Shown one piece after another: positions 1 through 6,918 of a stretch of DNA of 11,980 nucleotides (the stretch's first letter is position 1; every line of letters starts with the position of its first letter). The notes beneath the pieces are model-generated. The model was not told where the DNA came from. It was given only the letters and a program-made list of their open reading frames with translations, and did not search any database. Made by a program: the position numbers and the translations under genes. The stretch is from an uncultured Bacilli bacterium (GTDB taxonomy: Bacteria > Bacillota_I > Bacilli_A > RF39 > UBA660), in NCBI GenBank assembly GCA_944372275.1, contig CALVYO010000031.1:1-11980 (forward strand), given 5' to 3'.

Positions 1-479
1 GGTATTTCTAAAATAGTTTCATTATTCGAACTGTCACTAACTTTCAATATATATTTATTATCTACTATCTCCTTAATTACTTTATCCGTTATATCATCAT
101 CATAATTATCAATAGCCTTATAATTAATAATTCCTTCTTTATTAGGACAAGATTCAATTATATCTTTATCCACCATAATAACTGGTGCTTCATCATCAAA
201 TACATTAATATTTTTTATAACTTTTTTGTGTTTAAATAATGTATTTACTTCATACTCTACTTCATAATTACCAATTTTATTAATATCGATATTACTATTT
301 ATATTTACTGGTAATTTAGCTAAACAAAAACCAAACATATCTTTTAAACAACTTGATACACTTAATTCTTGCTCACTAAAAACTTTGATATCATCAGTTA
401 AAAAATCGATATCAATATGAAGCGTTAAAACATAAAGTAATATTAATAATACAAAACTTCCAATAGCTACTTTTTTCAT
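1..479 (-). CDS. Membrane-anchored surface protein with DUF5011-like Ig domains (partial, C-terminus missing)
   Basis: Only the first 159 codons are inside the window; the gene runs off the left edge. A lysine start (MKK) is followed by one hydrophobic segment at about residues 4-20, a signal anchor or uncleaved signal peptide. About residues 30-98 form an Ig-like beta unit with the pattern NKIGNYEVEYEV and ending FDDEAPVI, as in DUF5011/HYR-type bacterial Ig domains. A second unit begins around residue 118 with AIDNYDDDITDKV, also typical of DUF5011. The protein is therefore probably exported and anchored, with tandem Ig-like modules holding a C-terminal domain away from the membrane. That domain is not visible, so no enzymatic role can be given. 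The start is ATG at 477-479, with AAAGG just upstream. A TGGTACAAT extended -10 (489-497) lies so close to the start that a transcript from it would be nearly leaderless, so the true promoter is uncertain. Confidence 0.85.
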   Translation of the reverse strand, partial: MKKVAIGSFVLLILLYVLTLHIDIDFLTDDIKVFSEQELSVSSCLKDMFGFCLAKLPVNINSNIDINKIGNYEVEYEVNTLFKHKKVIKNINVFDDEAPVIMVDKDIIESCPNKEGIINYKAIDNYDDDITDKVIKEIVDNKYILKVSDSSNNETILEI

Positions 480-534
480 AATACCTTTATTGTACCATAT
501 TTAATTTATATTTAAAGTCATTTTGTAAAGATTT

Positions 535-561
535 AAAAAAATTAGACACTTTTGTGTCTAA
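535..561 (-). terminator. Rho-independent terminator of the methyltransferase-rluA operon
   Basis: On the minus strand TTAGACAC, a four-base AAAA loop and GTGTCTAA form a perfect 8-bp stem followed by seven T. The stop codon of the pseudouridine synthase gene (TAG, 558-560) lies within the first arm of the stem. Confidence 0.9.
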
Positions 562-1199
562 AATAAATTCCACGGATAATAATTTGGTAGTGATTCTTCA
601 AAAACCAATTTTTCTTTAGTTATCGGATGGTAAAAAGTTAATTTATTAGCAAATAAACAAACAGGTATTTTTTTAATTTCTATTTTATTATATTTATTGT
701 CGCCAACTAACGGATGATTATGATAAGAAAATTGGACTCTTATTTGATGTGATCTACCTGTTTGTAAATTAATTTTAACTAATGAATAATTATCAACATA
801 TTTTACTAATTCATATTCTAAAATTGAAACTTTTCCATTTTTATCTACTTTAGTTATATTTGTTCTTTTATCTTTTAACAAATTATCTTTATAAATACCT
901 TTATCAACTTTTCCAATAACAATTGCGTGATATTCTTTTTTTAATTGTTTCGATCTTATTTGTTCACTTAATCTTGAAGCCGCTTTACTAGTTTTAGCAA
1001 ATACCATTACCCCACTTACAGGTCGATCTAATCTATGAACTAACCCTAAATAGACATTCCCAGGTTTATTATATTTTTCTTTTAAGTATTGTTTTAACAT
1101 ACTTAATAAATCTTTATCTTTTGATTCATCTTCACAAACAGGAACATTAACAGGCTTTACTACAACTAATAAATGATTATCTTCATATAGTATCTTCAT
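558..1199 (-). CDS. RluA-family RNA pseudouridine synthase
   Basis: This enzyme isomerises uridine to pseudouridine in rRNA or tRNA in the cytoplasm; the target base cannot be told from sequence. At 213 aa it is a single catalytic domain without the N-terminal S4 domain of RluD-type enzymes. Family landmarks from the chosen start are MKILYEDNHLLVVVKP at 1-16, the catalytic motif HRLDRPVSG at 55-63 (nucleophile Asp58), the conserved Tyr90 in KKEYHA, and TGRSHQIRVQ at 147-156. ATG at 1199 was chosen over upstream in-frame ATGs because the family begins at this MKILYEDN-like strand. The start overlaps the 3' end of the methyltransferase gene by 17 nt, so the two are cotranscribed and probably translationally coupled. 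The stop codon sits inside the terminator stem. Confidence 0.93.
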   Translation of the reverse strand: MKILYEDNHLLVVVKPVNVPVCEDESKDKDLLSMLKQYLKEKYNKPGNVYLGLVHRLDRPVSGVMVFAKTSKAASRLSEQIRSKQLKKEYHAIVIGKVDKGIYKDNLLKDKRTNITKVDKNGKVSILEYELVKYVDNYSLVKINLQTGRSHQIRVQFSYHNHPLVGDNKYNKIEIKKIPVCLFANKLTFYHPITKEKLVFEESLPNYYPWNLF

Positions 1200-2055
1200 T
1201 TTCCCATCTTCCATATATACCACAAGGTAAAACTAAATTGTTATCTTTAATCGGTAGACCAATTTCACCAGCGGTAACTTTACCTTTATATTTACTTTCT
1301 AAAGTAGTTTTTAAAATATTATATAAAACTGTACTTGATATGCCAGTTGTATAAGCATTAATTAAGAAAAATAATGGTTCATCACTTAATATTTTTAAAC
1401 ATTCATTAATTAAATTATATAAATTATCTTCAAACTTCCACATTTCACCATTAGGTCCTCTACCATAACTAGGAGGATCCATAATGATTACATCATATTT
1501 ATTGCCTCTTCTAAATTCCCTTTGAACAAATTTTAAACAATCATCGACAATAAACCTTATTTTATTGTTTTCTAAACCACATAATCTCATATTTTCTTTT
1601 GCCCATTCGACCATACCTTTAGCCGCATCAACGTGAACAACATCAGCGCCTGCATAACTAGCCGCCATCGTTGCCCCACCAGTATAAGCAAATAAATTTA
1701 AAACTTTAATTTTTCTTTTACTATTTTTTATTTTATTAATTGAAAAATCCCAATTAGCAGCTTGCTCAGGAAATAAACCGGTATGTTTAAAATTAGTTGG
1801 ACTTACCTTAAATCTTAAATCTTTATATTCAATTATCCAGTAATCAGGTAATTGTTTTTTATATTCCCAGTAACCACCACCTTTATTAGAACGATGGTAA
1901 AAAGCATCTATATTATTCCATAAATTACTATTTTTAATAGGCCACATAGCCTGAGGATCAGGCCTTCTTAAAATAACATTACCCCATCTTTCTAATTTTT
2001 CACCATTACCAGCACTTAAACATTCATAATCAAGCCATTCACTACTTAATAACAT
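1183..2055 (-). CDS. Class I SAM-dependent methyltransferase (RlmI/COG1092-like)
   Basis: A Rossmann-fold methyltransferase of 290 aa. The SAM-binding motif I is LNLFAYTGG at 119-127, the acidic loop VDAAKG lies at 142-147, an acidic pair (DD) at 171-172, and the catalytic DPPSYGRG motif at 193-200. The DPPS(Y/F) type is typical of enzymes methylating amino groups or C5 of bases in rRNA. The N-terminal part (WLDYECLSAGNGEKLERWGNV) matches the RlmI/RlmK-like family that lacks the PUA domain. It is probably a 23S rRNA methyltransferase, but the target is not visible. A GGTGG ribosome site precedes ATG at 2053-2055. The gene lies 33 nt after the stop of the unknown gene upstream and overlaps rluA downstream, which fits an RNA-modification operon. 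Confidence 0.9.
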   Translation of the reverse strand: MLLSSEWLDYECLSAGNGEKLERWGNVILRRPDPQAMWPIKNSNLWNNIDAFYHRSNKGGGYWEYKKQLPDYWIIEYKDLRFKVSPTNFKHTGLFPEQAANWDFSINKIKNSKRKIKVLNLFAYTGGATMAASYAGADVVHVDAAKGMVEWAKENMRLCGLENNKIRFIVDDCLKFVQREFRRGNKYDVIIMDPPSYGRGPNGEMWKFEDNLYNLINECLKILSDEPLFFLINAYTTGISSTVLYNILKTTLESKYKGKVTAGEIGLPIKDNNLVLPCGIYGRWENEDTI

Positions 2056-2070
2056 AAAACCACCGCTCTA

Positions 2071-2079
2071 ATTATATCA
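2071..2079 (-). promoter_or_regulatory. Extended -10 promoter before the methyltransferase gene
   Basis: The minus strand reads TGATATAAT, an extended -10 (TGn plus consensus TATAAT). No convincing -35 is seen (TTGGAA at 19 nt is the best). Transcription would start near 2064, just before the GGTGG ribosome site. It may act as an internal promoter, because no terminator separates this gene from the one upstream. Confidence 0.5.
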
Positions 2080-2088
2080 TAAATATTA

Positions 2089-2502
2089 TTAAAAATTCCA
2101 AGTTCGATAATCACTTAATTTAAAATCATTATTAAAATTCATTTTAATATTAAAATTTTTAATATATTTTTCAATTTCCTCTCTCGAAACATATGTTTCT
2201 TCATTTACAATATTATTAGAAAAATTAACATCTTTAATACCACTTATAAAAGGCATTCTATCAAATATATAGAGAACATCAGCCATATAAGCAATATTAT
2301 TATCATATTGTTGTGCTTTTTTTAATGTATAATTTTCTTCAATTTTTTTAATTAATATAGAACAATCACCACTATCCCAATAATCATTTTTACAATCTTT
2401 AAGTCGTAACATTGGAATTTTATTTTCTGATTGTTTATATTCTAATTCAATTATAACATAATAATTTATGTTATTTATTTTTATTTTTTTTAATATTTTC
2501 AT
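2089..2502 (-). CDS. Protein of unknown function (137 aa)
   Basis: I do not recognise this protein. It is cytoplasmic by appearance, with no signal peptide or membrane segment. The N-terminal half is lysine-rich beta-like sequence. The middle (about 70-90, NNIAYMADVLYIFDRMPFISG) looks helical, and the end is asparagine- and aromatic-rich (SDYRTWNF). There are two cysteines (Cys37 and Cys47) but no metal-binding pattern. It is supported as a real gene by a good ribosome site (AAGGTGA, seven bases before ATG at 2502) and a consensus promoter upstream (2551-2578). It has no terminator of its own, so it is probably cotranscribed with the methyltransferase and pseudouridine synthase genes. A link to RNA modification is only suggested by this position. 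Confidence 0.75.
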   Translation of the reverse strand: MKILKKIKINNINYYVIIELEYKQSENKIPMLRLKDCKNDYWDSGDCSILIKKIEENYTLKKAQQYDNNIAYMADVLYIFDRMPFISGIKDVNFSNNIVNEETYVSREEIEKYIKNFNIKMNFNNDFKLSDYRTWNF

Positions 2503-2550
2503 TTTATCACCTTTTCTATATTTTTAACAAATCAATTCATTCATTTAATT

Positions 2551-2578
2551 ATTATATTTAAAAAAAATTAAAAGTCAA
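2551..2578 (-). promoter_or_regulatory. Sigma-A-type promoter of the minus-strand operon 558-2502
   Basis: On the minus strand TTGACT (2573-2578) and TATAAT (2551-2556) are separated by 16 bp. Transcription would start near 2544, giving a leader of about 40 nt. It is divergent from the promoter at 2635-2662. Apart from the two promoters and ribosome sites, the 182-bp intergenic region shows nothing distinctive. Confidence 0.7.
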
Positions 2579-2634
2579 TTTAATACTTATGAGTGTAAAA
2601 TATTTTATAATATCAAAAAAATTATATTTTTTAT

Positions 2635-2662
2635 TTGTAATAATGATTTTATAATGTATAAT
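2635..2662 (+). promoter_or_regulatory. Promoter of the DUF2207 gene
   Basis: TTGTAA (2635-2640) and TATAAT (2657-2662) are separated by 16 bp. An AGAAGG ribosome site at 2669-2674 precedes ATG at 2685. A second TATAAT at 2650-2655 is too close to this -35 to be used with it. Confidence 0.6.
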
Positions 2663-2684
2663 ATAGTTAGAAGGTTGGGATAAT

Positions 2685-4844
2685 ATGAAAAAAAACTCAG
2701 GAGTATTTTTTTTAATTTTACTTATATTAATTTATGCTTTACCATTAATTTTGGATTATGTTGCAACAAGTTTAGAAGAAAGTACAGGTCTAGGTCTAAA
2801 CGACTATGCTAGAATAGTTGATGTCGATTATAAAGCAGTAGTACTAGATGAAGAAGGATATGGTGGCGATATATTAGTTACCGAAAAATTAACTTATGAT
2901 ATCCACGCTGCTTCAATTAATAATCCTTTTTGGGAACTATGGCGTGATTTACCAGAAGATTATGTCGATGGATTAAAAATTGATTATGATGTTATATCCG
3001 TAAAACAAATCAATTCCGATGGTTCAGAAATAGTATATAAAGAAAGTCCAAAACTATATTGGGATGATAGTGATTATACTAGTTCTATATATGGACCATT
3101 TAAATGGTATCATAGTAAAGGACCATATAATGAAGATTTAGCCGATTATGAAGCAGTCTTCTTCTATGTTAATGGTCTATATCGTGAAGAAATAACCTTT
3201 GAATTACAATATATTATGCATAATGCTTCTTTAAAATATAGCGATGTTTCAGAGTTATATATATCAATGTATTCTGAAGATACTATTAAATATTTAGAAT
3301 CTTTTAATGGTCAAATTTTAATACCCGATAAAGATATGCCAAAAGAAAATAACTATTTAGCCCATACTTATGGTACTGATTCTCATACATTTGAATTTAC
3401 TGAATCAGATGATATTAACCCTGGTTATCATACATTTATCTTTAATTTAGATAGTTCTGATTTAAAATTCAAGCCATATAATAAATATTTAGAATTTTCT
3501 TTACTTTCTTTTAATGAGGATAAACATATATTTACAGAATACGCTCCAAATAATGTTTATTCACATGAAGTATATTTAGAAGAAGCTAAACAAGCAATGA
3601 TAGAATATGATAATTTACCAAAAGAATATAAAAATAAAAAAATTGTCTTCTTAACAATTACTTCACTAATTTCAATTCTAGTCTTATATTCAACAATTAA
3701 TAAAGATAAAAAAATTAAAAAGAAATATAACTTCTATAAACCACAAATGGAAATGCAATATTTTAGAGATATTCCAAGTGATTTAGATCCTTACTTTGCA
3801 ACCACTTTAGCATTTTGCAAGAAAAATAAAAAAGTTGATGTTGGCGATAGTTATTCAGCGATTATGCTAAATCTGATAAGAAAAGGTTATATTGAATTAA
3901 CTAAAATAGTAGATTATAAAAATTGGACTCCTGATAATATTAATCTCAATATACTATATATTCCAAACTTAATTAATAATCGATATACATTAAATCCACA
4001 AATAACAAATCAAACTAATTTAACTAATCAGAATTTAACTGTGGATAAAATGGTTATCGAAGAAAAATATAATAAAAATGGTAAAAAATTAGATGATCTT
4101 TCAGAAAACGAAAAAAATTATTTCAATTTAATTGTTAAATATGCCTATAATAACACAGTAACAATGAAAACTTTCCAAGAAAATGTTGCCAAAAATTATG
4201 ATAGTACAAATAGTTTTGTTCGTTCTGTTGATTTATCTATTGTTAATATTGGAATCAATCAAAAATATTTCCAAGTTTCTGATTATAAATATGTTAAAAA
4301 CAAATATAACTCTACTGGTACGATGTATATAATCTTTGCTTTAATTATATTAATAATCGGTAACTTAATTATTTATAACACAAGATTTGATTTTGCTTTT
4401 GGTTCCTTATTTATTTTAGGATTAATTTTAATTATAAGTGCAATTATTTTAAAAAGGAATTCAAAAAATTATATATTATTAACTCAACTAGGTTCTAACG
4501 AACAAGCAAAATGGTATGCTTTATATAATTTCTTAAATAGTAATACTTTAATGAAAGAAAAAACAATAATTGAATTACCTCTTTGGGAAAAATATTTAGT
4601 TTATGCAACTGCTTTTGGTATTTCAGAAAAAGTAATTAAAGCATTAGAAGTAAATTGCCCTGATATCGCTAATAGTCCTATCTTAAGCAATAGATATTAC
4701 CGTTCTACTAACTTTAGATATACCGGACGTTCCTTTAGAAGTGCTACAAATACAGCAAGATCTATTTCTCATAGTAGTAGGTTTGGTGGATCATTTTATG
4801 GTGGCGGCGGCCGAGGCGGCGGAGGCGGTGGCGGTGGCCATTAA
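2685..4844 (+). CDS. DUF2207-family membrane protein with C-terminal glycine tail
   Basis: This is a 719-aa protein matching the plan of DUF2207 predicted membrane proteins, whose biochemical role is unknown. Residues 7-25 are a hydrophobic signal or anchor. About 45-300 is the extracellular beta-rich DUF2207 region (it includes the pattern NPFWELWRDLPEDYVDGLKI). A membrane segment lies at 319-337, followed by a charged cytoplasmic region that includes NLIRKGYIEL (396-405). Two membrane segments follow at about 546-565 and 571-590. The conserved C-terminal element (ELPLWEKYLVYATAFGIS, 630-647) precedes an Arg/Ser-rich stretch and the tail SFYGGGGRGGGGGGGGH. DUF2207 proteins often end in such a Gly-rich tail. 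A TNQTNLTNQN-like Asn/Thr-rich insert lies at 441-452. The gene stands alone on the plus strand, with its own promoter and a shared bidirectional terminator. Confidence 0.9.
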   Translation: MKKNSGVFFLILLILIYALPLILDYVATSLEESTGLGLNDYARIVDVDYKAVVLDEEGYGGDILVTEKLTYDIHAASINNPFWELWRDLPEDYVDGLKIDYDVISVKQINSDGSEIVYKESPKLYWDDSDYTSSIYGPFKWYHSKGPYNEDLADYEAVFFYVNGLYREEITFELQYIMHNASLKYSDVSELYISMYSEDTIKYLESFNGQILIPDKDMPKENNYLAHTYGTDSHTFEFTESDDINPGYHTFIFNLDSSDLKFKPYNKYLEFSLLSFNEDKHIFTEYAPNNVYSHEVYLEEAKQAMIEYDNLPKEYKNKKIVFLTITSLISILVLYSTINKDKKIKKKYNFYKPQMEMQYFRDIPSDLDPYFATTLAFCKKNKKVDVGDSYSAIMLNLIRKGYIELTKIVDYKNWTPDNINLNILYIPNLINNRYTLNPQITNQTNLTNQNLTVDKMVIEEKYNKNGKKLDDLSENEKNYFNLIVKYAYNNTVTMKTFQENVAKNYDSTNSFVRSVDLSIVNIGINQKYFQVSDYKYVKNKYNSTGTMYIIFALIILIIGNLIIYNTRFDFAFGSLFILGLILIISAIILKRNSKNYILLTQLGSNEQAKWYALYNFLNSNTLMKEKTIIELPLWEKYLVYATAFGISEKVIKALEVNCPDIANSPILSNRYYRSTNFRYTGRSFRSATNTARSISHSSRFGGSFYGGGGRGGGGGGGGH

Positions 4845-4870
4845 AAAAAGAATATTCAGTTATTCTTTTT
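4845..4870. terminator. Bidirectional terminator between convergent genes
   Basis: AAAAAGAATA (4845-4854) pairs with TATTCTTTTT (4861-4870) around a six-base loop TTCAGT. T-rich tracts follow on both strands (TTTTTCTTTT on plus, seven T on minus). It serves both the DUF2207 gene, which stops at 4842-4844, and the homospermidine-synthase-like gene, whose TAA stop (4860-4862) spans the end of the loop and the second arm. Confidence 0.85.
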
Positions 4871-6278
4871 CTTTTGCATAAAAATCATTAGATTGTAAAT
4901 TAGTAATATCAATATTTAATGATTTTTCTAATATATTTTTATCAATAGTTTTATAAATTGTTTTAGATATATATTTTTCAGCTTTTTTAACTATATATTT
5001 ATAATCTTTTATATCATCAGGAAAATATATGCCGCCTTTTTCCTTATTTTTTATCATCCAACATAATGCAGATAAAGCAGACATTGCTACTGGTGTAATA
5101 GTAGGTGTTTGAAAATATGAATTTTTTTTACGATACAAATAAGATAACTCAATCCGATTTCCTATCCAAACAGGGTTAAAATTGTCACCAATTATTAATA
5201 CACCTACATACTCTGTTCCATCTTTAATTTTATCTTCATAAACAATTTCCCATTCATTAGGATAAATATGATTTCTTACAATATTTTCATTTTCTAAATT
5301 TGTTTTAGAATTAATTAAATATTGGTTGGCCAAAAAACAAGGTGAATAAATAAACATAACCGATGGGCGATAAATTACTTTATCGTTATTTTTAACTTCT
5401 AAACTATTGGCTATTGTAATAGTTTCTTCATGAGGAACTAAATAACCAATAAATTTACCATTACTATAATACGTCTTACAAGGCATATCAACTGCTAGTT
5501 TTTTATATTCAACAAATCCTTTATCGCAATCTAACAAATTACATTCATCTTTATTAATATTTGTTTCATAAGTTCCAATATTTTGTGTAGCTTCACTTAA
5601 TAATTCAAAGAAAAATGAATCAACGCACCAAGTACTAACTAATTTATTTTCTTTAAAATTTTCTTTAATGTTTTGTAAATCTATATCATTAACGTGAATC
5701 ATTTTAACATTTAATTCACAGGCTAATAAATTAAACTTATTATCTTTTATTAATTGTTTAAAATATTTATTATGCTTAAATTGTTTATTAACTATATATT
5801 CTAGTCCTAGTTTAACGAAATGTGATACTAACCCAGGATTATTTCCATGTTGTAAGACAATAGGATATTTAGGATGACATTCTTTTTTTAATTTATTTTT
5901 TTTAATATTTTCTTCAAATATACTGTACCAATTATCTGGCCAATCTGCTTCACCTGTATTAAGATACATTATATTATTATCAATACACCATTTACATATA
6001 TCTTTTGTTCCTACTGTATCAGCAAAATCAATTAATATATCACCATCAGTTAAAAATTGGCTAAATATTTCTTGATAATTTTCTTTAGTTACTTCATAGA
6101 CATAAAAATTGGTTGTAATACCTCCTAAATTTATATAAGGAATATATTCATCTTTATTAGCGGTAATAACAAAATAATCATTATTTTTAAATTGTATTTC
6201 TTCTCTTACTTTTTCATAAAAACTTTTACCAACTGCTCCAAAACCAAATTGAACAATTTTTCCAGAAAATTTTATCAT
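4860..6278 (-). CDS. Homospermidine synthase-like NAD-dependent enzyme (saccharopine dehydrogenase superfamily)
   Basis: Homospermidine synthase transfers an aminobutyl group between diamines, using NAD as a prosthetic hydride carrier, to make homospermidine from putrescine. At 472 aa the length fits bacterial Hss. Visible family features are a dinucleotide-binding FGFGAVG at 11-17, NTGEADWPD at 107-115 (compare the TCIEPW region of Hss), QHGNNPGLVSHFVK at 143-156 and TWCVDSFFFE at 216-225. Trp217 and Glu225 sit at the spacing I recall for the substrate-binding Trp and Glu of Blastochloris Hss. GYLVPHEETITIANSL lies at 278-292. It is the last gene of a three-gene operon, starting one base after the preceding stop and without a Shine-Dalgarno sequence. 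The exact substrates could differ from putrescine; a related C-N dehydrogenase is the alternative. Confidence 0.82.
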   Translation of the reverse strand: MIKFSGKIVQFGFGAVGKSFYEKVREEIQFKNNDYFVITANKDEYIPYINLGGITTNFYVYEVTKENYQEIFSQFLTDGDILIDFADTVGTKDICKWCIDNNIMYLNTGEADWPDNWYSIFEENIKKNKLKKECHPKYPIVLQHGNNPGLVSHFVKLGLEYIVNKQFKHNKYFKQLIKDNKFNLLACELNVKMIHVNDIDLQNIKENFKENKLVSTWCVDSFFFELLSEATQNIGTYETNINKDECNLLDCDKGFVEYKKLAVDMPCKTYYSNGKFIGYLVPHEETITIANSLEVKNNDKVIYRPSVMFIYSPCFLANQYLINSKTNLENENIVRNHIYPNEWEIVYEDKIKDGTEYVGVLIIGDNFNPVWIGNRIELSYLYRKKNSYFQTPTITPVAMSALSALCWMIKNKEKGGIYFPDDIKDYKYIVKKAEKYISKTIYKTIDKNILEKSLNIDITNLQSNDFYAKEKE

Positions 6279-6279
6279 T

Positions 6280-6918
6280 TTAATTAATATATTTTATTTT
6301 TTTTATTTTAATTTCTTTAATTGATTCGAAACCATTAGTGAAAAGTATTTTTAGATTATTTTTTTGATAATCATACAATATTTTATTTAAATCTTTATTT
6401 ATTTTGTTGGCCCTAACTAATATTTTATCTATATTATTATTTAAAAAATATTTAGATGAAGGTAAATCTTGATAGTAAACATCCCAACTATTATCAAAAA
6501 TACCACGATCAATTTTATATCTATTTAATCTATTTTCATCTAAAAGAAAAACTGGTAATGCATCATCTTTTAATTTAATTTTTTGTAGTTCTAAAGCCCC
6601 CCATATCAATAATGGTTCTATTACTTTATTATTAGTCGTAGATAGTGCATTATTAGAATTTGTCCCATTAAATATTGGAATTGGTCTATACCCTATTTTA
6701 CTTAAAGAAATTCCTTCTTTAATACTATCAATACCATTTATATCAACTATTATTGCAGTATTATCTAATACTTCATTTAAATAATTAATATGAGGTATAG
6801 TATAATCAATAAATTCATCGATTTTTTCATCAAGATAGATAAATGGTACTGGTCTCACCCAATTTGACCATTTTGCATGATATGGCGCCCATATTTTATA
6901 TACTTCTTTATTTGTCAT
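6280..6918 (-). CDS. Unknown protein in the polyamine/ATP-grasp operon (212 aa)
   Basis: I cannot assign a named family. It is soluble by appearance, with no signal or membrane segment. Features that look conserved are IWAPYHAKWSNWVRPVPFIYLD at 9-30, IIVDINGIDSIKEGISLSKIGYRPIPIFNG at 56-85, and a middle part with PVFLLDENR at 122-130 followed by GIFDNSWD at 139-146. The alternating hydrophobic strands with Gly and Asp turns suggest an alpha/beta fold. The C-terminus (from about 190) is lysine/isoleucine-rich and looks poorly constrained. The ATG overlaps the TGA of the ligase gene (ATGA), with AAAGGA upstream, and its stop is one base before the next start. This tight coupling suggests it works with both flanking enzymes, for example by supplying a substrate or as a subunit. 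That role is inference. Confidence 0.8.
   Translation of the reverse strand: MTNKEVYKIWAPYHAKWSNWVRPVPFIYLDEKIDEFIDYTIPHINYLNEVLDNTAIIVDINGIDSIKEGISLSKIGYRPIPIFNGTNSNNALSTTNNKVIEPLLIWGALELQKIKLKDDALPVFLLDENRLNRYKIDRGIFDNSWDVYYQDLPSSKYFLNNNIDKILVRANKINKDLNKILYDYQKNNLKILFTNGFESIKEIKIKKIKYIN

Noticed and set aside
1200..1223. Longer start for the pseudouridine synthase (adds MVYMEDGK)
   Set aside because: The extra residues are translated from the methyltransferase gene in another frame and do not match the family N-terminus.
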